DNA of 64,000 bases. Origin: UBA8337 sp937907245. GTDB taxonomy: Bacteria > Pseudomonadota > Alphaproteobacteria > RS24. The stretch lies in assembly GCA_965219485.1 (NCBI GenBank), contig OZ244774.1, positions 1,740,944 through 1,804,943 on the forward strand. Reading direction: 5' to 3'. This document shows, piece by piece, positions 17,764 through 26,622 of the stretch; position 1 is the first letter of the stretch; each line of letters starts with the position of its first letter. Made by a program: the position numbers and the translations under genes. The notes beneath the pieces are model-generated. The model saw only the letters and a program-made list of their open reading frames with translations, did no database searches and was not told where the DNA came from.

Positions 17764-17828
17764 AGAGCCTAAAGGTAGAGCCTAAAGTTAAAGCCAAAAG
17801 TTAGAGCCTAAAGATTGAGCCTCAAGAT
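17764..17828. repeat. 13-bp tandem array over the hemY stop
   Basis: Five degenerate copies of a 13-bp unit (consensus AGAGCCTAAAGTT), ending inside the last codons of the minus-strand HemY-like gene; the unit itself contains the gene's stop codon region. It lies between tRNA-Thr and hemY. Confidence 0.85.
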
Positions 17829-19213
17829 AAAGCGAGTGGCGCCGAATGGCTGGGGGACGCGAGGGTGGCGGGCAATAGCGCAGCCTCTACCGGGCTCGCC
17901 CAGATAACCCCATCCAGTTTTCCTGTCACCGGACATATCGCTTGCCAGCTATCCAAGCGCAAGCCAGCCGACATCCAACCCGCCTCGGCGGGGGCGCGGC
18001 GAGCGCATTCCCGCCAGTGTTGAGCTTTTTGGGCATCGTCCAAACCCGTTTCAGCTTCGGCCAGCAATAGGCACAAGCGACGCTCCACGGGGGCCTCCCC
18101 CTCTGGATGCGCTTGAGAGGCATGCGGCTCGAGCCAAGTTTTGGCCTGTCGCCAGCGCTCGCCGTCTAGGGCAATGCGCGCGCGCAAAATTTGCGCCTCT
18201 ATATGGGCTTTATGTTTGCCAATGAAACTCACCGCCGCACGTTGGCGCGTGGCCAAAGGCTGGTCGGCATAACAATCTAGCCAGGCTTCGGTAATTTCGG
18301 GATGCGGCGCGCGCGTCCAAGCTTGGCGCAGCGTCGCACGGGCTTTTTTCAAATCACCCCCACGGGCTTGCAAACGTGCCGCCAAAGCAGCGGCGGCATA
18401 AAACTCTGGGTCTTGTTTGGCCGCCTGCTCGGCTCTTTTTTGGGCCACCAATTGATCTCCGGGGTCTTGTGTCGCCAACAGGCTTTGCGCTTCTGCCAGC
18501 CATAAAACCGCGCGGCGGCGTTTTATTTGCGCGCGCTTGCCCGAGCCATTTAACGCCCGAGACCATTGCCGCATCCAATCTTGGGCCGCCGACCAGTCGC
18601 CAATTTGCACCGCCATAGCCATCAGCCCGTCCAGCGCCCAGAGCGTTTTGGGTGCCAGCTCTAAAACTTGCAAAGCATAAGTGCCGGCCGTTTCCATATC
18701 CGCCACCGCCGCTCCGCGCGCCATATAATAAAGCCCTTCGAGGCCGAGGGTCTTTTGTTCCAAGGTCGCTTCGCGACGCAACATGGCGCGATAGTCGGCT
18801 TCAGCATCGGCTTGGCGGCCATCGAGCAAAGCCGCTTGCGCCGCCATCAGCCGAGGCAAGGCCTGATGAGGTAATTTTTGCCGCGCCAAGCGCGTCGCCT
18901 CTTTGGCCGAGGCCGCATCGCCCCGCGCCAAAGCCATCAGCGCTTTGGCCAGAGCCGCCTCGCCATCGCGCCTTAGGGCCTCGCGGCGCTCGGCCCGCAA
19001 GCGAGCTGGCAAATGCCATAAAAATTGTGCCAGACCCACAAGCGCCAAACACATAAGAAAAGCCGCAAAGCTAGCGCCCGCTAAAACCGCCGTGCGGGTT
19101 TCAAGAATATAGCCAGAAACAGAAAAACTGACTTGGCCCGGAAGATTGGCAATCAAGGCCGCACAGATGGCCAGACCAGCCAAAACAATAAAGCCAAACA
19201 GCAAGCGCATCAT
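17822..19213 (-). CDS. HemY-like tetratricopeptide membrane protein
   Basis: A 463-residue protein with two N-terminal transmembrane segments (about 4-24 and 41-63) and a long Ala-rich helical-repeat region, matching the HemY N-terminal family found next to haem genes in proteobacteria. It is unrelated to the HemY protoporphyrinogen oxidase of Gram-positives. The function is unclear; association with haem biosynthesis rests on gene order. The start overlaps the Mic60 stop (ATGATGA region), so translation is coupled. Confidence 0.87.
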   Translation of the reverse strand: MMRLLFGFIVLAGLAICAALIANLPGQVSFSVSGYILETRTAVLAGASFAAFLMCLALVGLAQFLWHLPARLRAERREALRRDGEAALAKALMALARGDAASAKEATRLARQKLPHQALPRLMAAQAALLDGRQADAEADYRAMLRREATLEQKTLGLEGLYYMARGAAVADMETAGTYALQVLELAPKTLWALDGLMAMAVQIGDWSAAQDWMRQWSRALNGSGKRAQIKRRRAVLWLAEAQSLLATQDPGDQLVAQKRAEQAAKQDPEFYAAAALAARLQARGGDLKKARATLRQAWTRAPHPEITEAWLDCYADQPLATRQRAAVSFIGKHKAHIEAQILRARIALDGERWRQAKTWLEPHASQAHPEGEAPVERRLCLLLAEAETGLDDAQKAQHWRECARRAPAEAGWMSAGLRLDSWQAICPVTGKLDGVIWASPVEAALLPATLASPSHSAPLALS

Positions 19214-20697
19214 AAGGCGCCTCCGTCTGAATAAGCCGACAAATCAGTAGTCATATCCGTGGCTAAAAAGTCTTTGCGTAATTGATGCAAAATTGGCGTC
19301 ACTTCCCCATGCGCGCGCAAGTCTGCATAGAGCGCTTGTAGGCTCTCTATATTAGGCGCCCGATTGGCTTGGGGAGGGAGCGCATCCAATCGTAAAATCG
19401 CTGTGCGCGTTTTGGTCGAAGCAGCGCGATAGTCACCCGCCAAAATGAACTGATAGATTTGGCTCAAATCATCGCTCGGGCCCACATCGCGCGCGGAGGC
19501 CAAATGAAGAGAGGCTAATTCAGCCGAGGCCTGCGGTTTAACTTGCACGTCTACCAAGCCACCGGCCCGCGCGCGCAGCCATTGAAGAAAGGCGGGCATA
19601 TTATCCAGATCCGCTTTGGTGTCCGCTTCTGGTGCTGGCTCGCCAGAAGTGGCAGAGCCAAGAGAGACGGCAGAGTCAGCAGAAAGTTCGGCGCGGCTTG
19701 GCTCCGCAGAAGCCGCCGCTAGCCAAAGCGATTTGGCTTGCGCTGCTAAGCTCGCTTGCGTCGGCACGCCAGTATTTGCATATAAGGCCAACGCCTCAAG
19801 CTGCGCTGACGTCAGCGAAGCCTGTAAAGGTTTTACCTCTAAAAGTGGCGCGAATGCCGAACCGCTTTGCAGACGAACCAACAGCTCTGCCAGGAGAGCC
19901 CGTTGCTTTAGGGCGTCGAAACTTTTTGCCTTCTTGGCGTTTTGAGCCTGATTTTTCGACACCACGGCCGAGCCATCTGTCTGAGTTTGCAAGGCGGTCG
20001 CTAGCTGCTCTTGCGCGCCCGCCAGAGCCAAACGCGTAGCCTCATGGGCGGCTCGTTCTTGTTGTAAAATCAACCCGCCATCAAACGCCAACGACATGTC
20101 TGGCTCGGGCGCCAACACCGAGGCTGTTGGCAAATTGGAAGCCCCAATATTTTCGTCTTCTATAATAGGCTCTTTATTTGGGTCTTGTTTCAAGCTCGTT
20201 TGCGGCTCGCGAGAAGGCACATCAAGCGCCTCGTCGTTTGCGTCCGGTGCCGATTGCCAGAGGGCCGTAACATCTGGGAGCGTGAGCTCCGAGAATGTCA
20301 TATTGCGCGATTGGAAAACCGAGAACCCGGCCAGGCCCAAAGTCGCCCCGATTAACAGCAATAAGCTGACGCGATATAAGAACCGCCGCAACATGGCGAG
20401 AAACGTCTGTGCCACTCGGCCCAGCGCGGCGGTGAGATTATCACTCGCCTCGCTAACTCGAATACTTAATTTCTTGCCTAGGCTTCCAAACGGGGCAAGC
20501 GATGCCAAAACGCCCAGATAGTGTTTGGCTCGCGCCAAGCCACCTCGCTGCGCGTGGTCGATGAGGGGCGGCATTCGCAGAGTTTCATCGTTCGGCGGTT
20601 TTTTGGCAGCCTTTTTGGAGGCTGCACTTTGCGCAGCGTCATCTTCGGGCGGCAAAACATCGGCCGCGTCGATTTTTTTGGAACGACGTTTGGTCAT
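19210..20697 (-). CDS. Mitofilin/Mic60-like inner-membrane protein
   Basis: A 495-residue protein: a basic, disordered cytosolic N-terminus of about 100 residues, one transmembrane segment near 108-127 (SLLLLIGATLGLAGFSVF), an Ala/Gln-rich helical section, and a C-terminal helical domain. Position between hemD and hemY is the known alphaproteobacterial location of Mic60, the homologue of the mitochondrial cristae-shaping protein, involved in intracytoplasmic membrane curvature and outer-membrane contact. The frame is open from a TTG at 20760, but ATG 20697 gives the more natural start; no good ribosome site is visible. Identification relies on architecture and context, since sequence conservation is low. 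Confidence 0.75.
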   Translation of the reverse strand: MTKRRSKKIDAADVLPPEDDAAQSAASKKAAKKPPNDETLRMPPLIDHAQRGGLARAKHYLGVLASLAPFGSLGKKLSIRVSEASDNLTAALGRVAQTFLAMLRRFLYRVSLLLLIGATLGLAGFSVFQSRNMTFSELTLPDVTALWQSAPDANDEALDVPSREPQTSLKQDPNKEPIIEDENIGASNLPTASVLAPEPDMSLAFDGGLILQQERAAHEATRLALAGAQEQLATALQTQTDGSAVVSKNQAQNAKKAKSFDALKQRALLAELLVRLQSGSAFAPLLEVKPLQASLTSAQLEALALYANTGVPTQASLAAQAKSLWLAAASAEPSRAELSADSAVSLGSATSGEPAPEADTKADLDNMPAFLQWLRARAGGLVDVQVKPQASAELASLHLASARDVGPSDDLSQIYQFILAGDYRAASTKTRTAILRLDALPPQANRAPNIESLQALYADLRAHGEVTPILHQLRKDFLATDMTTDLSAYSDGGAL

Positions 20698-20761
20698 TGC
20701 GAAATTATGCGTTTGTTTGGTGGTCTTGGCAATAATTGTAAGCCCACATTCGCTTGCCAAC

Positions 20762-21523
20762 TTATGCCGTAGCGATCAATTGCAGCATGCCCTCATGGTC
20801 GGGGGTGGCCGCCGTGCGAACCGGAAACCCAGCAAGCTGCATTTGGTCGGCGATTGGGGCCGACAAACAATAGGCGGTTGGCTTCGACGTGCCGAGGTCT
20901 GATATTTGCGCTCTATGTTGCGCTCTATGTTGCGCCCTATATTGCGCCCTATATAGAGACACGAAGATTTTCGCGCTGCGCTTGGAATATAACAACACCG
21001 CATCAAGCGGTGCTTCCTCGTCGGTTAAGGCGGCTTCGGCCAAAGGCGTGAGCGCCTCCGCCGCCTCCGCTTGATATAAAACGGCTTTCTCTAACGAGAC
21101 CGAAGTTTGGCTGAGAAGGCCCGCAAGATTGCCCGCCTGATGACGCCCCGCGATATGCAAAATATGCGTGCCCCCGAAACTCTCCTTAAGGGTAGCCGCG
21201 AGACTTTCCACATCCCCCGCGGCTTGGTGAACCCGTGGCCAATGAAGCTTGGCCAGCGCGGCGCATGTTTGCGGCCCCACGGCATAGGCAGGCTTCTTGG
21301 CCCAGAGGTCATAATCGCGTTTATCGGCAAACCGCGCGGCCATCGCACGGACGCCATTGGCGCTGGTGAAAACCAAAGCCTGCACGCTTTCTGGTTCGGG
21401 TAGCGGCGTGTCATTGGCTTCAATATGAATGACCGGAGAGATAATAATATCATGGCCTAGAGCGGCTAATTGCTCTGCGAGGGGAACAGCATCTGCAGCG
21501 GGGCGGGTCACCAAAAGGCGCAT
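20762..21523 (-). CDS. hemD: Uroporphyrinogen-III synthase
   Basis: A 253-residue protein with the weakly conserved HemD features: N-terminal MRLLVTRPAADAVPLAEQLAALGH, ALVFTSANGVRA, YAVGPQT and the second-domain stretch ALVFT/AVLLYSKRSAKIF. It closes hydroxymethylbilane into uroporphyrinogen III. ATG overlaps the hemC stop by one base (TGATG). Oddity: a four-fold tetrapeptide repeat (YRAQ/HRAQ) inserted about 50 residues before the C-terminus is encoded by a 12-bp tandem array; it probably forms a tolerated surface loop. Confidence 0.88.
   Translation of the reverse strand: MRLLVTRPAADAVPLAEQLAALGHDIIISPVIHIEANDTPLPEPESVQALVFTSANGVRAMAARFADKRDYDLWAKKPAYAVGPQTCAALAKLHWPRVHQAAGDVESLAATLKESFGGTHILHIAGRHQAGNLAGLLSQTSVSLEKAVLYQAEAAEALTPLAEAALTDEEAPLDAVLLYSKRSAKIFVSLYRAQYRAQHRAQHRAQISDLGTSKPTAYCLSAPIADQMQLAGFPVRTAATPDHEGMLQLIATA
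20907..20954. repeat. 12-bp tandem array inside hemD
   Basis: Four copies of TGCGCTCTATGT / TGCGCCCTATAT, in frame, encoding a repeated tetrapeptide (R-A-Q with Y or H). Copy number can change without frameshift. Confidence 0.9.
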
Positions 21524-22485
21524 CAGCTCACCAGATGAGGGGCTTGATCGCGCAATTGAGCCGCCAAGGCTTGGCCCATGGCAATCGCATCTTGGCGGGG
21601 GCCAGTGCTTATCCCTTCCACGGCCTCTTGCCCATCTTCGCGGAGCAGGCGCCCATGCAGAGATATCGTGTCATCATCCAAAGTGGCATAAGCCGCGATG
21701 GGGGTGCGGCACGAGCCATCTAGGGCATTTAGGAAACTGCGCTCCGCGGCCACACAATCTGCCGTATCGGCGCAATGCAAAGCGCGCAACCAAGCCAACA
21801 TTTGGGTGTCGTCGCTACGACATTGCACGGCCAAAGCGCCTTGTCCGGCGGCTGGCACAATTTGTTTTGGGTCGAGCGCCAAGGCCGCATCGGGCGTTAA
21901 CGCCAGACGGTTAAGCCCAGCGGCAGCCAGTAAAGTGGCGTGGAGGTCTTGCGTCTCTAGGCGTTGCATGCGCGTGCCAACATTGCCGCGCAAGGGTTCG
22001 ATATGGAGGTCGGGACGGGCCGCCAAAAGCTGGGCTCCACGGCGCAAAGAGGCCGTGCCAAGGCGCGCGCCTTTCGGCAAATCTTCAAGGCTTTTGAAAG
22101 CCAGACCCGCGCGGGGCACCAAAACATCGCGCGCATCTTCGCGGGGTAAAATAGCGCCAAGGGTTAAGCCTGCGGGGCTGACCGTGGGTAAATCTTTTAA
22201 CGAATGCACCGCAAGATCGAGCGAGGTGTCCCGCAAGCCCGCTTCCAGTTCTTCGGTGAACAGTCCTTTGCCGCCAATCTCGGCAAGCTTGCGGTCTAGG
22301 TTGGTATCGCCTTTGGTGATGATTGTTTCGAGCTCAATCGTGCCATGGGCCCAACCATGTGCTTGGGTTAAAGCGTGCGCGACCATTTCGCTTTGACACA
22401 GAGCCAAGGGCGACGCGCGCGTGCCAAGTTTTATCTGGCGCTGGGGGTCGGCAGTCTCCACGGTGTCAGTCCTTTGGCGGTTCAT
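21523..22485 (-). CDS. hemC: Hydroxymethylbilane synthase (porphobilinogen deaminase)
   Basis: A 320-residue enzyme that polymerises four porphobilinogens. Motifs: KLGTRASPLALCQ, ITKGDTNLDRKLAEIGGKGLFTEELE, HSLKDLPT, LGTASLRRGAQLLA, RGNVGTRMQRLE, and the dipyrromethane-cofactor cysteine in LDGSCRTPIAAYA. The frame runs open to 22722, but conserved sequence starts after ATG 22485, and the extra 79 residues would cover the intergenic region towards tsaD. No strong ribosome site was seen. It is first gene of hemC-hemD-mic60-hemY and divergent from tsaD. Confidence 0.94.
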   Translation of the reverse strand: MNRQRTDTVETADPQRQIKLGTRASPLALCQSEMVAHALTQAHGWAHGTIELETIITKGDTNLDRKLAEIGGKGLFTEELEAGLRDTSLDLAVHSLKDLPTVSPAGLTLGAILPREDARDVLVPRAGLAFKSLEDLPKGARLGTASLRRGAQLLAARPDLHIEPLRGNVGTRMQRLETQDLHATLLAAAGLNRLALTPDAALALDPKQIVPAAGQGALAVQCRSDDTQMLAWLRALHCADTADCVAAERSFLNALDGSCRTPIAAYATLDDDTISLHGRLLREDGQEAVEGISTGPRQDAIAMGQALAAQLRDQAPHLVS

Positions 22486-22597
22486 CGATTGGGTTACTTC
22501 TATCGTTGGGGCGAATGACGTTCTATAGTGGGTATATATAGAGCCATGGTTGCTGGCTGACCATAATTTATTCGGCTTAAATGTATAGAGGGATTGC

Positions 22598-23728
22598 ATG
22601 AGCACACGCCAAATAAGTGTTTTAGGGTTAGAATCGAGCTGCGATGAAACCGCGGCCGCCGTGGTGCGCCTGACCCTTGATGAGGCAGGCCAACTGGCGG
22701 GGCCGGGCGACATATTATCCAACCAAGTCTTGAGCCAAATTGACCTGCACGCCCCCTATGGCGGCGTGGTGCCTGAAATTGCGGCCCGCGCCCATATTAC
22801 CCATATGGATCGCTTGGTCCAACAGGCCCTCACACAAGCCGAGGTAACGCTCGACGATTTAGATGGCGTAGCGGCAACGGCAGGGCCGGGGCTCATCGGC
22901 GGTGTGTTGATTGGGCTGACCATGGGCAAAGCTTTGGCCCTTGCCGCCAATAAACCATTCATCGGCATTAATCATTTGGAAGGCCATGCGCTGACTGTGC
23001 GGATGACCCAAGCGGTCGCGTTTCCCTATTTATTATTGCTGGTATCGGGTGGCCATTGCCAATTACTGGGGGTGACGGGGCTGGGCCAATATCAAGAATT
23101 GGGCAGCACGATGGACGATGCCGTAGGGGAGGCTTTCGACAAAGCGGCTAAACTTTTATCGCTTGGCTATCCGGGTGGCCCGGAGATTGAGCGCTGGGCC
23201 AAAAAAGGCAACCCAGAGGCCTATCCCTTGCCGCGCCCTCTGATTGACCGACATAATCTGGATACGGGGTCGGGGGCCGAACTGGCTTGTGAGTTTTCTT
23301 TCTCGGGGTTGAAAACGGCCCTACGCCAGAAAGCCGATAAATTGGCGCCGCTCAATGATGGCCATGTCAGCGATTTAGCGGCGAGCTTTCAAGCGGCGGT
23401 GATGGATTGTTTGGCCGACCGCACGCGAAATGCCATGCAGGTTTTTCGGATGTTACATAATCTATCGGGCGAAGTGCCGCTTGTGGTGGCTGGCGGCGTG
23501 GCGGCCAATCAGGCTCTGCGCGCGCGGCTGGAAACCGAGGCGGGCGCGCAGGGCTATTCGCTGTGCGCGCCACCACCGGCTTTATGTACGGATAATGCTG
23601 CGATGATTGCATGGGCTGGCGCCGAGCGAATGGCTGGCGCCGAACGAATGGCTGGTGCCGAGCCCATAGTAGATGCCATGGCCACACCGGCGCAGGCGCG
23701 CTGGCCGCTTGCCGATGTATCCGCTTAG
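22598..23728 (+). CDS. tsaD: tRNA N6-threonylcarbamoyladenosine transferase subunit TsaD
   Basis: A 376-residue ASKHA-fold protein that, with TsaB and TsaE, installs t6A37 in ANN-decoding tRNAs. N-terminal LGLESSCDETAAAVV, metal-ligand motif NHLEGH, SGGHCQLL, ELGSTMDDAVGEAFDKAAKLL and the C-terminal VAGGVAANQALRARL and DNAAMIAWAG are all present. Beyond the usual end the protein has a three-fold hexapeptide repeat (MAGAER) encoded by an 18-bp tandem array. It is followed by a bidirectional terminator and, unusually, separated from gpsA by a tetR gene. Confidence 0.96.
   Translation: MSTRQISVLGLESSCDETAAAVVRLTLDEAGQLAGPGDILSNQVLSQIDLHAPYGGVVPEIAARAHITHMDRLVQQALTQAEVTLDDLDGVAATAGPGLIGGVLIGLTMGKALALAANKPFIGINHLEGHALTVRMTQAVAFPYLLLLVSGGHCQLLGVTGLGQYQELGSTMDDAVGEAFDKAAKLLSLGYPGGPEIERWAKKGNPEAYPLPRPLIDRHNLDTGSGAELACEFSFSGLKTALRQKADKLAPLNDGHVSDLAASFQAAVMDCLADRTRNAMQVFRMLHNLSGEVPLVVAGGVAANQALRARLETEAGAQGYSLCAPPPALCTDNAAMIAWAGAERMAGAERMAGAEPIVDAMATPAQARWPLADVSA
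23615..23668. repeat. 18-bp tandem array in the tsaD 3' end
   Basis: Three copies of GCTGGCGCCGAGCGAATG with few changes, in frame with tsaD and encoding repeated MAGAER after the conserved core. Confidence 0.9.
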
Positions 23729-23786
23729 ATAACGCCTCAGATAGCGTCTTAAATAGCGCCTTAAATAGCGCCTTAAATAGCGCCTG
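23727..23786. repeat. 12-bp tandem array starting on the tsaD stop codon
   Basis: Five copies of a 12-bp unit (consensus AAATAGCGCCTT), the first copy overlapping the TAG stop at 23726-23728, and a partial sixth. The last copies are nearly identical, suggesting recent expansion. Confidence 0.9.
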
Positions 23787-23807
23787 GGATAAAGCCACAT
23801 AGAAGAC

Positions 23808-23850
23808 AAAAAAATAGCTCCGATGGGGGAGGACCATCGGAGCCGTTTTT
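23808..23850. terminator. Bidirectional rho-independent terminator
   Basis: A perfect 10-bp stem GCTCCGATGG/CCATCGGAGC (23817-23826 with 23834-23843) flanked by a run of A on the left and T on the right, so it can stop tsaD transcription and minus-strand transcription from the small ORF at 23940. Confidence 0.88.
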
Positions 23851-23939
23851 GGCCTTTAGAAAAGGCCAGAATAAAGTCTTTGGGAGAAAGTCTTTATTCG
23901 CTTGTGTCGCAAAATTCGTGGAAGGCCGGGAGGAGGCCG

Positions 23940-24068
23940 TTAAACGATTGCGATGCCGGCTACAGAATGGGTGATCAAAGCCACACCATAAAGCGCCAAA
24001 ACTGCAGATGCCAAAGCCGGAACAGAAGTGATGCGGCGGATGGTTGTGAATGTACGTGTCATAATCAT
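23940..24068 (-). CDS. Small hydrophobic protein, 42 residues, unrecognised
   Basis: A 42-codon ORF begins with ATG 24068 (a second in-frame ATG at 24062), preceded by a purine-rich AGAGAGAG site. The product has a basic N-terminus (TRTFTTIRRITS) followed by a hydrophobic segment of about 22 residues (ASAVLALYGVALITH) and ends AGIAIV, which looks like a single-span membrane peptide. It ends ahead of the bidirectional terminator and is flanked by AT-rich sequence at 24069-24326 with no other gene. I do not recognise the family; start, ribosome site and terminator support it being real. Confidence 0.5.
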   Translation of the reverse strand: MIMTRTFTTIRRITSVPALASAVLALYGVALITHSVAGIAIV

Positions 24069-24326
24069 GCTCTCTCTTTTGGTCTCATTAACATTTAACG
24101 GAAGCGGTCTTCTTTTCCGTCTCTACAAGTATTATATAGCGCACCTCGAAACAAAAAACAATGAATATTTTCAATATTATTCATTATTTTTACATAACCG
24201 CCTGATAATGCGTAACCTATTGATTTTAATTGGTTATTTTACATCCTACGCTCGAGCAGGCCAAGCTTTCTGCTAAAAACAGAAGGTTTTTTTATTTTGT
24301 GAGATTGGTTTTTGCCAAAAAAGCGC

Positions 24327-24977
24327 TTATCGAAGCGTTAAAGATGTATCTTCTTCGGGAATTTTCGTGGCCGGCACTGGCGCCCCTTCTTGGGGAACGA
24401 CAAGCCCTCGCATGACGAGGCTCAAAACCTGCGCCAACTCGCGCTCCAGTTCTTCCAAAGACTGCTTCGTGAATACTTGAGGGTAGCGATATTTGAGGGT
24501 CAGCGCGTGCAGAGCGATGGTTGTGGCAGGCAGGCTGTCAATTGTAAATTCACCACTGGCCGCGCCTTCGTGCAAGATACGCTGGAAAAGCCGGCGCTCT
24601 CGGCGCAGGCTTTCGATTTGGAATTGTGGGCGTTCAGCTACCACCGTTTGTGCCAATTCCACCGTCTTGGGCTGGTTTTCCAGCATGTGATAGGTATGGC
24701 GTAAATCAGCGAAAATAACTTCTTCTAAGCGCTGGCGAGAGCTGCGATACGGACACGCCAAAACACTCTCCAGAACCTCAACTGCCGATAAGGCTTCGCG
24801 CCGTGCAATCTCCACCGCAATATCAATTTTACCTTTAAAAAACCGATAGATATTGCCAGAAGACATGGCGCAATCTTCGGCCAATTCGGCGATGGTGGTT
24901 TTGGGATATCCGTAATGAGCGAAACGCTCTCGCGCCGCTACAATTATCTTTTCCCGAATGAGATCTGCTTCAGACAT
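24327..24977 (-). CDS. TetR family transcriptional regulator
   Basis: A 216-residue protein: N-terminal helix-turn-helix (AARERFAHYGYPKTTIAELAEDCAMSSGNIYRFFKGK) and a helical ligand-binding domain of the YbiH-like/TetR_C type. ATG 24977 with AAGG upstream was preferred over an in-frame start 16 codons earlier. It has no obvious cognate partner: gpsA diverges on the other side and the small membrane ORF lies downstream. It interrupts the common tsaD-gpsA adjacency, so it may be a local insertion. No palindromic operator was identified. Confidence 0.9.
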   Translation of the reverse strand: MSEADLIREKIIVAARERFAHYGYPKTTIAELAEDCAMSSGNIYRFFKGKIDIAVEIARREALSAVEVLESVLACPYRSSRQRLEEVIFADLRHTYHMLENQPKTVELAQTVVAERPQFQIESLRRERRLFQRILHEGAASGEFTIDSLPATTIALHALTLKYRYPQVFTKQSLEELERELAQVLSLVMRGLVVPQEGAPVPATKIPEEDTSLTLR

Positions 24978-25164
24978 GAAGAAAACCTTACCTGTCTGGG
25001 GCTGAATAATCAACAAAATATTCATTCGTCACCCAGCAGTCAGCCAAAATTGAGCCGAATATATGTGCAAAACTTGCGCCCAGAAGGCCAAAAGGTTATG
25101 ACCAGAGGGGTAAAACCTATCCAATAAGCTCGCGCAAAGAGCTGCCCATTTGATGGAGACCTGC

Positions 25165-26226
25165 ATGGCGGACGCACAACAAACAAAACACGCTCCAGCC
25201 CAGCCCGCTCAGGCCGCTGTTTTGGGCGCTGGCGCTTGGGGCACCGCCTTGGCTGTTACTCTGGCCAACCGGCGCGCTGAGGCGCCCGAACCACAAGTTA
25301 ACGAGGCGCAAGTTAAATTATGGGCCCATGAAAGTAGCACCGTCGGCGCCATTAATACGCAGCACGAAAACAAAGAGTTTTTGCCGGGCCTGCCTTTGCC
25401 CAAAACCATTGTCGCCACCACGGCGCTCGCCGACTTGGCCGATAGCGATATTGTGCTGATGGTGGTGCCGGCACAATTTGCCCGCGGCGTCATCGCCGAC
25501 ATTGCGCCGCTGTTGAAGCCAGACGCGAGCCTCGTGCTGTGCGCCAAAGGGGTGGAGCGCGACAGTTTGAAATTCATGTCGGATGTCGCCAGTGATTATA
25601 TCGACGAAAAACAAATCGCGGTTTTATCGGGCCCCAGTTTTGCTGCCGATGTGGCGCGCGGCCTGCCCACGGCGGTAACGCTGGCTTGCACAGATCCCGA
25701 ACGCGGCGCTTATCTTTGCGAACAAATCGGCTCAGCTGGCTTTCGGCCCTATTTGTCGGGCGATGTCATTGGCGCAGAAATTGGTGGCGCCCTTAAAAAC
25801 GTATTGGCCATCGCCTGCGGTATCGTGGCGGGCAAACAACTTGGCGAAAGTGCGCGGGCGGCCATCACGGCACGCGGCTTTGTGGAGATGCAACGCCTCG
25901 GCACCGCGCTTGGCGCCAAGCCAGAAACCCTGAGCGGCCTTTCGGGTTTGGGAGATCTTATTTTAACTTGCTCGAGCGACACCTCGCGCAATTTCTCGCT
26001 CGGCCGTGCGCTGGGCGAAGGCGCCAGTGCGGCGCAGGTTCTGGCACAGCGAAGTTCGGTATCAGAAGGTGCCATGAGTGCCCAAGCCGTTATCGCCTTG
26101 GCCGCGCGCCACGACCTAGACTTGCCCATTTGTGCCGCCGTCGATGCGGTTCTATCTGGCGCCCTTGAGACCGATGCAGCCATTCAAACTTTAATGGCTC
26201 GCCCCTTCACGGCAGAAGTTGACTAA
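25165..26226 (+). CDS. gpsA: Glycerol-3-phosphate dehydrogenase [NAD(P)+]
   Basis: A 353-residue enzyme that reduces dihydroxyacetone phosphate to sn-glycerol-3-phosphate for phospholipid synthesis. Rossmann motif VLGAGAWGTALAVTLA, MVVPAQF, LCAKGVER, SGPSFAADVARGLPTA, catalytic-lysine segment GGALKNVLAIACGIV and GLGDLILTCSS are visible. Starts at 25150, 25153 and 25165 are possible; ATG 25165 has GGAG at good distance. An Ala/Gln-rich 20-residue N-terminal tail precedes the fold. Confidence 0.95.
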   Translation: MADAQQTKHAPAQPAQAAVLGAGAWGTALAVTLANRRAEAPEPQVNEAQVKLWAHESSTVGAINTQHENKEFLPGLPLPKTIVATTALADLADSDIVLMVVPAQFARGVIADIAPLLKPDASLVLCAKGVERDSLKFMSDVASDYIDEKQIAVLSGPSFAADVARGLPTAVTLACTDPERGAYLCEQIGSAGFRPYLSGDVIGAEIGGALKNVLAIACGIVAGKQLGESARAAITARGFVEMQRLGTALGAKPETLSGLSGLGDLILTCSSDTSRNFSLGRALGEGASAAQVLAQRSSVSEGAMSAQAVIALAARHDLDLPICAAVDAVLSGALETDAAIQTLMARPFTAEVD

Positions 26227-26288
26227 CCGCGACGAAAGCCAAAATAAATTCCGCGGCCATTCAGACAAGCCGCCCAAAGGAGACCGAA

Positions 26289-26582
26289 ATGTATTGTGTG
26301 ATTTGTAAAGACAAACCAAACCATGTCGATGTGCGGATGGAAAACCGCCCCGACCATGTGACTTATGTATTGGCCGACCCGAGCGTGAAAACCGCCGGCC
26401 CGTTTGTGGCCGAGGATGGCGAGACGATGATTGGCACACTGCTGATTTTAGATGTGGCCAGCCGCGCGGAAGCCGAGGCCTTTGCCGCCAATGACCCTTA
26501 TAATAAAGCCGGGCTGTTCGAGAGCGTCGAGGTTTTTGCTTGGAAACACCTCATCGGCGGCTTGGCCGACCCGAACGCATAA
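26289..26582 (+). CDS. YciI family protein
   Basis: A 97-residue ferredoxin-like protein with RPDHVTYV, the conserved AGPF, GTLLILDVASRAEAEAFAANDPY and a C-terminal aromatic segment, as in YciI/YCII proteins. Some members are dehydrochlorinases or muconolactone-isomerase-like, but most have no known role. It follows gpsA by about 60 bp, and an AAAGGAG ribosome site precedes it. In alphaproteobacteria this gpsA-yciI-EVE order is common. Confidence 0.88.
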   Translation: MYCVICKDKPNHVDVRMENRPDHVTYVLADPSVKTAGPFVAEDGETMIGTLLILDVASRAEAEAFAANDPYNKAGLFESVEVFAWKHLIGGLADPNA

Positions 26583-26622
26583 ACCCTAAAATGTGGACCC
26601 TAGAATAGCGTCAGGAAAAACT

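Noticed and set aside
17822..19213. Protoporphyrinogen oxidase HemY
   Set aside because: Two N-terminal membrane helices and a helical-repeat body with no FAD motif; this is the unrelated proteobacterial HemY-like family.
22486..22722. 79-codon N-terminal extension of hemC
   Set aside because: Extension crosses the divergent tsaD start and shows no HemC similarity.
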